A DNA stretch of 38,082 bases from the NCBI GenBank assembly GCA_947478465.1, contig CANJWH010000028.1, positions 1 through 38,082 of the forward strand, read 5' to 3'. The notes beneath the pieces were generated by a model, which was not told where the DNA came from, did not search any database, and was given only the letters and a program-made list of their open reading frames with translations. This document shows, piece after piece, positions 32,514-38,082 of this stretch. Numbering within the stretch: position 1 is the stretch's first letter; each line of letters opens with the position of its first letter. The stretch is from Bacteroidota bacterium (GTDB taxonomy: Bacteria; Bacteroidota; Bacteroidia; SXHM01). The position numbers were made by a program, and so were the translations under genes.

Positions 32514-33950
32514 ATGGAACTAAAACGCTCGCTCTCCCTCCTTGATGCCACTATGATTGTGGCAGGTTCCATGATTGGTTCCGGAATTTTTATTGTCAGC
32601 TCCGATATGGCGCGTGCAGTGGGTTCATCCGGATATTTAATTCTGTTGTGGGTTATCACTGGCGTTATCACGGTGATGGCTGCACTGAGCTATGGCGAGC
32701 TTGCAGGTATGATGCCCAAAGCAGGCGGACAGTTTGTTTACATCCAACGCGCGTTTGGTGATTTTACTTCCTTCATTTATGGCTGGACAGTTTTTACGGT
32801 GATACAAACCGGAACCATTGCAGCAGTGGCTGTTGCGTTCACAAAATACTTTGCGGTGTTTGTTCCCGAACTGAATAATGAAGTTGTAAATATTTCAAAT
32901 GGTTCGTTCATCATTAATTACGGACAGCTTTGTGCCATCGTAATTATTCTGCTTCTCACCTATATCAATACCCGAGGCATCAACAGCGGCAAAGTGATAC
33001 AAGTACTTTTTACTTCTGCCAAACTGATTGCACTTTTTGCATTAATCATTATCGGAATATATATCGGCATCAACAGCGATACACTTGCAGCTAATTTCAC
33101 TAATGCATGGGAAGCATCAACTACTACATACAAAGACGGAGTTCTTACTGTTGTTCCCATTGCCGGTTTTGCCTTAGTTGGTGCAGCGGGTGCTACCATT
33201 ATTAATTCTCTATTCTCTGCTGACGCATGGAACAACGTTACCTTCATTGCCGGTGAAATTAAAGACCCGAAGAAAAATATTCCGCGCAGTCTTTTTCTGG
33301 GAACACTGATTGTTACCATTGTGTATGTACTTGCCAACATCGCCTATCTTTCTTTATTGCCTTTACATGGAAATCCGGAAGCAACTGATGTGCAGGGATT
33401 GGGAATGCAGTTTGCGGCAAAAGACCGTGTGGGCGCGGCAGCAGCTTCCATGATCTTTGGCGACATAGGTCTTTACCTGATGGCAGCCTTAATTATGGTT
33501 TCAACATTTGGCTGCAACAACGGACTGATACTGGCAGGTTCACGCGTTTACTATGCCATGGCAAAAGAGAAATTATTTTTTGCTAAAGCAGGCGAGCTCA
33601 ACAAATTTTCTGTTCCTGCTATTGCCCTATGGACCCAATGCGCATGGGCGTGTGCACTTTGTTTAACCGGCACTTACAAAGATCTGGTAAGCTATGCCAC
33701 TTTTGCTTCGATGATTTTTTACATCGTTACCATTGCCGGAATTTTTGTGCTGCGCAAAAAAGAACCCGATGCAGAGCGCCCTTACAAAGCATTCGGTTAT
33801 CCGCTAATTCCTGCGTTGTATATTCTGGCAGCATTAGCCATTTGCGTTATCCTGATTATTTACGATGGTCGTAACACAGGCTTTGCATTGGTGTGGGTGG
33901 CGCTGGGTATTCCGGTTTATTTTTTTGCTAAAAGGAAAGTTGTAAGCTAA
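32514..33950 (+). CDS. APC-family amino-acid permease (LAT/SteT-like branch)
   Basis: 478 residues from the ATG before ELKRSLSLLD. The frame extends 60 nt upstream, but that part is repeat DNA. About 12 hydrophobic helices. Signature AGSMIGSGIFIV in helix 1, SYGELAGMMPKAGGQFVY, then ATIINSLFSADAWNNVTFIAGEIKDPKKNIPRS split around the central loop, typical of APC exchangers or permeases for neutral amino acids. It belongs to a different branch from the upstream permease, so the pair is not a recent duplication. Convergent with the bestrophin-like gene, 5 bp apart. Confidence 0.9.
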   Translation: MELKRSLSLLDATMIVAGSMIGSGIFIVSSDMARAVGSSGYLILLWVITGVITVMAALSYGELAGMMPKAGGQFVYIQRAFGDFTSFIYGWTVFTVIQTGTIAAVAVAFTKYFAVFVPELNNEVVNISNGSFIINYGQLCAIVIILLLTYINTRGINSGKVIQVLFTSAKLIALFALIIIGIYIGINSDTLAANFTNAWEASTTTYKDGVLTVVPIAGFALVGAAGATIINSLFSADAWNNVTFIAGEIKDPKKNIPRSLFLGTLIVTIVYVLANIAYLSLLPLHGNPEATDVQGLGMQFAAKDRVGAAAASMIFGDIGLYLMAALIMVSTFGCNNGLILAGSRVYYAMAKEKLFFAKAGELNKFSVPAIALWTQCAWACALCLTGTYKDLVSYATFASMIFYIVTIAGIFVLRKKEPDAERPYKAFGYPLIPALYILAALAICVILIIYDGRNTGFALVWVALGIPVYFFAKRKVVS

Positions 33951-33955
33951 ACAGC

Positions 33956-34975
33956 TTACATCAGAATATTATTCTTTGCTTCAACAGGTTTAGGTAAATC
34001 CGTTTCATCCAGCATTTCGCGCAAGTCAATTTCAATGGTACGGCTCAATGCAGAAATCGGAACATCATTAGCTCCGGCCTGAAAAGGATTTTCACTTGAC
34101 TCTCCAATTTTATCCATTGTGTGAAATACCCATGCAACCAAAACACTGAAAGGAATAGTAAGCCAGGTAAGATGATGCCCCATTTTTTCAAACTCCTGCA
34201 TCATACCAAATGGCAGCAGAATAACAAACAACCAAACAAAATATAGATTAAGTGTAGCAAACTGTCGCGGGTACGGGAAGTTTTTAATGCGCTCACATTT
34301 TCCCTGATGATCATATAAATCGGCCAACACACTTTGCAATTCAATATGACGAAAATCTTCTATCAATCCTTTATTCAGCAATTCTTTTAAATCTTCAGCC
34401 TGCTGTGTAATGAGATGAGTTGCGCGGTTTTTCTTACTTAAAATATATGCTTTATCTGGCGCTGATAAAAACGGTGCAAGGTCATCATCCAGACTTATTT
34501 CATGTTCAGGAACTGTAAAAAACTGTTTGTACTCAATATTGTTTTTATCGTTCATTGTCTCCCACACCCGTGGTTGGCGCAATTGATGACGCATGGCCGT
34601 AAGCCAACCAATATGTCGGTATATAAGGCGCTGGTGTACAGCTTTCAGTTCACTTGCCGTTAAGGGTTGTTGTACATGTTTATTGGTGATATATGTTTTC
34701 ACCAGCATTCCCCAGGTGCGACTTGAGTTTACAATGGCTCCGTAAATCATACGAGCTTCCCACAGACGGTCGTAGGTAGCATTGTTTTTAAAACCAATAA
34801 GAAAAGCTACTGCTGTTCCAATAAGAGCAATTGGCACCCATGGTAATGCCAGCCATTGGAAATGAAATGCTTCAAAAATTACTGTTGGAACAGTAGCAAT
34901 AATGACATATTTGTAAATATCATGTCGTGTCCAGAGAATGGCTTCTCCCAGCCCGAAATTTTTACCTGAGTGCAT
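33956..34975 (-). CDS. Bestrophin-family (UPF0187) channel
   Basis: 339 residues. Four or so hydrophobic helices and the bestrophin hallmarks: FKNNATYDRLWEARMIYGAIVNSSRTW near the N-terminus and IGESSENPF near the C-terminus. Bacterial bestrophins form pentameric ion channels in the inner membrane; several conduct cations rather than chloride. A soluble helical insert (about 100-220) separates the transmembrane pairs. It follows selD on the same strand with a 33-nt gap, so it may share that transcript. Confidence 0.88.
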   Translation of the reverse strand: MHSGKNFGLGEAILWTRHDIYKYVIIATVPTVIFEAFHFQWLALPWVPIALIGTAVAFLIGFKNNATYDRLWEARMIYGAIVNSSRTWGMLVKTYITNKHVQQPLTASELKAVHQRLIYRHIGWLTAMRHQLRQPRVWETMNDKNNIEYKQFFTVPEHEISLDDDLAPFLSAPDKAYILSKKNRATHLITQQAEDLKELLNKGLIEDFRHIELQSVLADLYDHQGKCERIKNFPYPRQFATLNLYFVWLFVILLPFGMMQEFEKMGHHLTWLTIPFSVLVAWVFHTMDKIGESSENPFQAGANDVPISALSRTIEIDLREMLDETDLPKPVEAKNNILM

Positions 34976-35008
34976 AAATTAGTTTTATAAGGGTAAACAA
35001 AAATATGT

Positions 35009-36067
35009 TTATTCAATTACTATAACAACCTTCTCTGCGTTAGCTTTCATTCTTCCAACTGGCTTCATTGCACTCTCCTGCAAACCTGCTGCTTTAGCAA
35101 CCGCTAAATATTCGTCAACAGCATCAGGTGAAACGGCAACCAACAAACCACCACTGGTTTGCGGGTCGCAAAGCAAATGACGTGTGCGCTCTGTTATTTC
35201 CGAAACTTTAGTTCCGTAGCTTGCCCAGTTGCGATTTGTGCCGCCAGGCACAGATTTCTTCTCTAAGTACTTATCTAATCCGGGAATTAACGGAACAGCG
35301 TTTACATCAATTTCTGCTGTTAATCCGCTGCCTTCAGCCATTTCAATAGCATGACCAAGCAAACCAAAACCTGTAACATCGGTAAGCGCATGAACGCATT
35401 TTAACTTGCCTAATTCATAACCGACTTTATTTAAAGTAGTCATACTCTTGACAGAAACTTCTCTGTCGGCATCTTCCAGAAAACCTTTTTTGGATGCTGT
35501 GCTTAGAATGCCAACACCTATTGGTTTAGTGAGAAAAAGAATATCGCCAACCTGTGCTGTGTTATTTTGTTTCAGGTTTTTTATCTCCACAATTCCATTT
35601 ACTGCCAGACCAAAAACCGGTTCAGGACAATCAATGCTATGCCCACCTGCTAAAGGAATTCCTGCCTCTTCGCAAGCTGCTCTTCCGCCTGCAACAACCT
35701 GCCCAGCAACTTCAGGAGGAAGTTTGTCAATAGGCCAGCCGAGAATGGCAATAGCAAGAACAGGTTTCCCACCCATAGCATATACATCACTGATGGCATT
35801 GGTGGCAGCAATGCGACCAAAATCAAAAGCATTATCTACAATAGGCATGAAAAAATCAGTAGTGCTGATTAGTGCTGTTCCGTTTCCTAAATCCAAAACA
35901 GCAGCATCATCGCGGGAGGAGTTGCCTACTAATAAGCCAGGAAATTCTTTCTGAATTTCATTCGTCTTTAAAATAATGCTGAGTGTTGCCGGAGAAATTT
36001 TGCAGCCGCAACCTGCGCCATGACTGTATTGGGTGAGTTTGATGTGTTCAGGTGTTAGTGTGTCCAA
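35009..36067 (-). CDS. selD: Selenide, water dikinase
   Basis: 352 residues. Makes selenophosphate from selenide and ATP. The catalytic loop [13 protein letters not shown] has Cys20 (the Cys form, not selenocysteine) and K23; SSRDDAAVL and [21 protein letters not shown] supply Mg/ATP binding. The start appears to be TTG at 36067: an in-frame TAA lies directly upstream and no ATG precedes the catalytic loop. The TTG product starts in the same place as E. coli SelD. It follows mnmH by 99 nt with a dispersed repeat in between. Confidence 0.95.
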   Translation of the reverse strand: MDTLTPEHIKLTQYSHGAGCGCKISPATLSIILKTNEIQKEFPGLLVGNSSRDDAAVLDLGNGTALISTTDFFMPIVDNAFDFGRIAATNAISDVYAMGGKPVLAIAILGWPIDKLPPEVAGQVVAGGRAACEEAGIPLAGGHSIDCPEPVFGLAVNGIVEIKNLKQNNTAQVGDILFLTKPIGVGILSTASKKGFLEDADREVSVKSMTTLNKVGYELGKLKCVHALTDVTGFGLLGHAIEMAEGSGLTAEIDVNAVPLIPGLDKYLEKKSVPGGTNRNWASYGTKVSEITERTRHLLCDPQTSGGLLVAVSPDAVDEYLAVAKAAGLQESAMKPVGRMKANAEKVVIVIE

Positions 36068-36095
36068 GTGTTAATGTATTTGAGTTATAGTTATA

Positions 36096-36175
36096 GAACG
36101 CAGATTTTTATGATTGTTAAGATAGATTAAGATTTAAATCAGCGTAGACCATAAAAATCATAATAATCAGCGTTC
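36096..36175. repeat. Imperfect inverted repeat between mnmH and selD
   Basis: GAACGCAGATT at 36096-36106 pairs, with one mismatch, with AATCAGCGTTC at 36165-36175, and the flanking TTTTTATGATT / AATCATAATAATC text continues the symmetry. It overlaps the last codons and stop of mnmH (GAACGCTGA on the minus strand). Confidence 0.75.
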
Positions 36176-37198
36176 CATTTTTTGCTTCGCGTAACTGATA
36201 ACCGCAGCAGCAATTTCAGAGTGATTTTCAGTAGTGATTGGCACGTTCAATATCGTTCCCGGTTCACGTTGTGATTTGCTGAAGGTATAAGCTTTATCAT
36301 AATAGTCGAGCAGTATTTTTATCCAGCTTTTAAAATCATTTTCATTCAGATAATCGAGTCCGTCATTCATGTTTTTATTGCCCAATTTTTTTTCGATTCG
36401 TTTTGTGGCTTCTGCAAGTTTCTCCTTAGGAAACGAGGCATAATCGCGGGCAATGTTTTCAATTCTTCTATCTAACGGCACATCAATTTCAACTACAATG
36501 GTGGCGCGCATTTGATTATAAATTCCATCCGGAATTTTAACGCCACCTATTTTGCTGCTTTCATTTTCAATCCATAGCGTTTTGTTTTTATCAATCTGCA
36601 ATAACTCCAGAGCAAGATTATTTTCAAACTGTTCAGAAGTAGGCTGAGCAGGCTGTCCCAGTGCGCCAAAGGCAGAACCGCGGTGATGTGCCAAACCTTC
36701 AAGATCAATCAGCTGTTCACCTGCATTTTTCATTTCGTGCAAAACATCTGTTTTTCCTGAACCGGTTTTCCCGCCAAGCACAATTAGTTTATATGGTTGT
36801 TCAAATTCATTCAAAGCCCAGTGACGAAAGGTTTTATAACCGCCTTCTAAAAGATAAACTTTCAAACCTGATTTTTCTAAAAGCCAGGCCATGATATTAC
36901 TGCGCATGCCACCACGCCAGCAGTAAACAATAATTTCTGAATGTGCTATCTCTTTCGCCTTACGGATGTAATTACCAAACTTAGACCCAACCAGATCAAA
37001 ACCGAGCAAAACCGCTTCTTCCCTACCCTTTTGTTTGTAACAGGTTCCAACTTTTTCGCGTTCCTGATTATTAAGCAAAGGCAAGTTGATTGCTCCCGGC
37101 ACATGGGCATGAGCATATTCACCTTCACTGCGTGTATCCAGCACAGGAAGTTTATTTCGTAATTCAAGAAACTTATGAATATCTATCGATTCGGGCAT
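36167..37198 (-). CDS. mnmH: tRNA 2-selenouridine synthase
   Basis: 343 residues. A rhodanese domain (about 5-130) with catalytic C93 in VYCWRGGMRS and the following LEGGYKTFR; then a P-loop GGKTGSGKT (142-150) and a helical C-terminal domain. It replaces sulfur by selenium in 2-thiouridine at the tRNA wobble position via a geranylated intermediate. The neighbouring selD provides selenophosphate. The final MER and stop are encoded by the downstream dispersed repeat. Confidence 0.93.
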   Translation of the reverse strand: MPESIDIHKFLELRNKLPVLDTRSEGEYAHAHVPGAINLPLLNNQEREKVGTCYKQKGREEAVLLGFDLVGSKFGNYIRKAKEIAHSEIIVYCWRGGMRSNIMAWLLEKSGLKVYLLEGGYKTFRHWALNEFEQPYKLIVLGGKTGSGKTDVLHEMKNAGEQLIDLEGLAHHRGSAFGALGQPAQPTSEQFENNLALELLQIDKNKTLWIENESSKIGGVKIPDGIYNQMRATIVVEIDVPLDRRIENIARDYASFPKEKLAEATKRIEKKLGNKNMNDGLDYLNENDFKSWIKILLDYYDKAYTFSKSQREPGTILNVPITTENHSEIAAAVISYAKQKMER

Positions 37199-37204
37199 AC
37201 TATA

Positions 37205-37299
37205 TTAACCGCAAAGTTCACAAAGAAAAAGAAACCGCAAAGTGCGCAAAGACTTCGTTTTATTCTTAACGCAAAAAACTTTGCGTTCTTTGCTGTTAA
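37205..37299. repeat. CGCAAAG-family imperfect inverted repeat
   Basis: A 21-nt arm at 37205-37225 pairs at 17 of 21 positions with 37279-37299. Several CGCAAAG cores recur inside. It occupies almost all of the divergent gap between mnmH and fahA. Confidence 0.75.
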
Positions 37300-37329
37300 T
37301 ATTCGTTCAACGATTCCTATTTTTGTTCC

Positions 37330-38082
37330 ATGATAAAAGCCAATGACCCGAATTTAAAAAGCTGGGTGGAAGTAAAACCCGGTTCTGATTTCCCGATACA
37401 AAATATCCCTTTCGGAATTTATAAAAACAAATACGGCCAGCACCGCGCTGCCACTGCTATTGGCGATTACCTTGTTGATTTAGCTGTGCTGCATCATTAC
37501 GGAATTTTTGGAGAACTTACATTTCCATCACCCCTTCACGCTACCGAAAAACAAACAACTTTACCCGTAGGAATTTTTGAAAAAGATTTTCTGAATGATT
37601 TTATTGCACTGGGCAAAGAAGCAACCAGCGCTGTTCGTCAACGCATCTCAGATGTGCTGAATGCTGACAACGCTGAATTCCGCGATGATGGTAATCTGAA
37701 AGAGAAATCCATACTTCCGCTTACAGAAGTGGAAATGTGCATGCCCGTAAAAGTAGGCAACTACACCGATTTTTATTCCAGTATGGAACACGCCACAAAC
37801 GTTGGAACCATGTTCCGCGACCCTGCAAATGCATTGTTACCTAACTGGAAACACATTCCTGTTGGTTATCATGGAAGGGCTTCTTCCATCATTGTTTCGG
37901 GCGTAAATATTCACCGCCCTAAAGGACAAACAAAAGCCGATGATGCACCTGCGCCATCATTCGGGCCAACCAAACAATTAGACTTTGAGTTGGAAATGGC
38001 ATTCATTACCAACAAAAATACTGCACTTGGAAGCAGCATCAGCACTGCTGAAGCAGAAGACTATATTTTCGGAATGGTGTTG
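37330..38082 (+). CDS. fahA: Fumarylacetoacetase, 3' end outside the window
   Basis: The first 251 residues of about 420. The final step of tyrosine degradation: hydrolyses fumarylacetoacetate to fumarate and acetoacetate. Diagnostic stretches are NYTDFYSSMEHATNVGTMFR (active-site and metal region), HIPVGYHGRASSIIVSG and FELEMAFITN. The N-terminal SH3-like domain (1-115) includes FPIQNIPFGIY. Divergent from mnmH. The frame stays open to the window edge. Other steps of the homogentisate route are not visible here. Confidence 0.93.
   Translation, partial: MIKANDPNLKSWVEVKPGSDFPIQNIPFGIYKNKYGQHRAATAIGDYLVDLAVLHHYGIFGELTFPSPLHATEKQTTLPVGIFEKDFLNDFIALGKEATSAVRQRISDVLNADNAEFRDDGNLKEKSILPLTEVEMCMPVKVGNYTDFYSSMEHATNVGTMFRDPANALLPNWKHIPVGYHGRASSIIVSGVNIHRPKGQTKADDAPAPSFGPTKQLDFELEMAFITNKNTALGSSISTAEAEDYIFGMVL

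Noticed and set aside
30954-33950. Tandem duplication of one permease gene
   Set aside because: The two proteins have different signature loops and lengths and belong to different APC branches.
35448-35954. 168-codon open frame on the plus strand
   Set aside because: Antisense to selD, whose motifs are unambiguous; no start context and no recognisable protein.
35009-36067. SelD as a selenoprotein
   Set aside because: The catalytic position is a Cys codon within an uninterrupted frame, with no in-frame TGA.
37318-37325. TATTTTTG as a -7 element for fahA
   Set aside because: It fits TAnnTTTG but ends 4 nt before the ATG, so transcription would begin at or inside the start codon; not convincing.

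Overview
The window reads as a chromosomal segment of a Bacteroidota bacterium. The evidence is four-fold. Secreted proteins end in type IX secretion (T9SS) type A sorting domains. Several genes have the phylum's -7 promoter element (TAnnTTTG). There is a flexirubin/dialkylresorcinol pigment locus whose ammonia-lyase closely resembles the Flavobacterium johnsoniae tyrosine ammonia-lyase as I remember it. There are also families typical of the phylum: DUF4369 thioredoxins, WG-repeat proteins and FG-GAP secreted proteins. I saw no rRNA, tRNA, phage, transposase or CRISPR array.

Layout. 1-4023 (minus): a partial FG-GAP/VCBS secreted protein behind an AddA/RecB-like helicase-nuclease whose nuclease domain is split by a frameshift at a ten-base homopolymer. 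4124-4756: a 2-Cys peroxiredoxin with a strong terminator, then a 21-bp tandem array (4838-5026). 5089-6581: a kelch-like T9SS cargo and a small membrane protein. 6654-7838 (minus): an RlmI-like methyltransferase. 7960-12102: three exported proteins (fibre-like, T9SS cargo, DUF4369-thioredoxin). 12105-15589 (minus): a tight three-gene operon of a PETase/cutinase-like T9SS hydrolase, a WG-repeat protein and an exported pirin. 15725-17661: DUF4442, PhoD-like phosphatase and OsmC. 17729-17881 (minus): a tiny lipoprotein. 18079-22984: ung, an Omp85-like barrel protein, a LOG-family protein and a COG2509 flavoprotein.

23068-30836 is the most coherent functional block. A flavin-dependent halogenase diverges from a seven-gene operon: tyrosine ammonia-lyase, an outer-membrane barrel protein, FabG, ketosynthase, acyl carrier protein, LpxL-like acyltransferase and DarA. 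TAL would make 4-coumarate as a starter, FabG/KS/ACP would extend it into an aryl polyene, DarA would act on the dialkylresorcinol half, the acyltransferase could join the halves, and the halogenase could chlorinate the ring. DarB, a chain-length factor, a dehydratase and a CoA ligase are absent, so the set is incomplete here. 30954-33950 holds two amino-acid permeases, then a bestrophin-like channel (minus), the selenium pair selD/mnmH (minus), and a partial fumarylacetoacetase at the right edge.

A second theme is the gaps. Many intergenic spaces contain a short inverted or nested-inverted dispersed repeat of several families. At several genes the repeat runs into the coding sequence and supplies a stop codon, the last residues, the first residues, or a stretch inside a domain.
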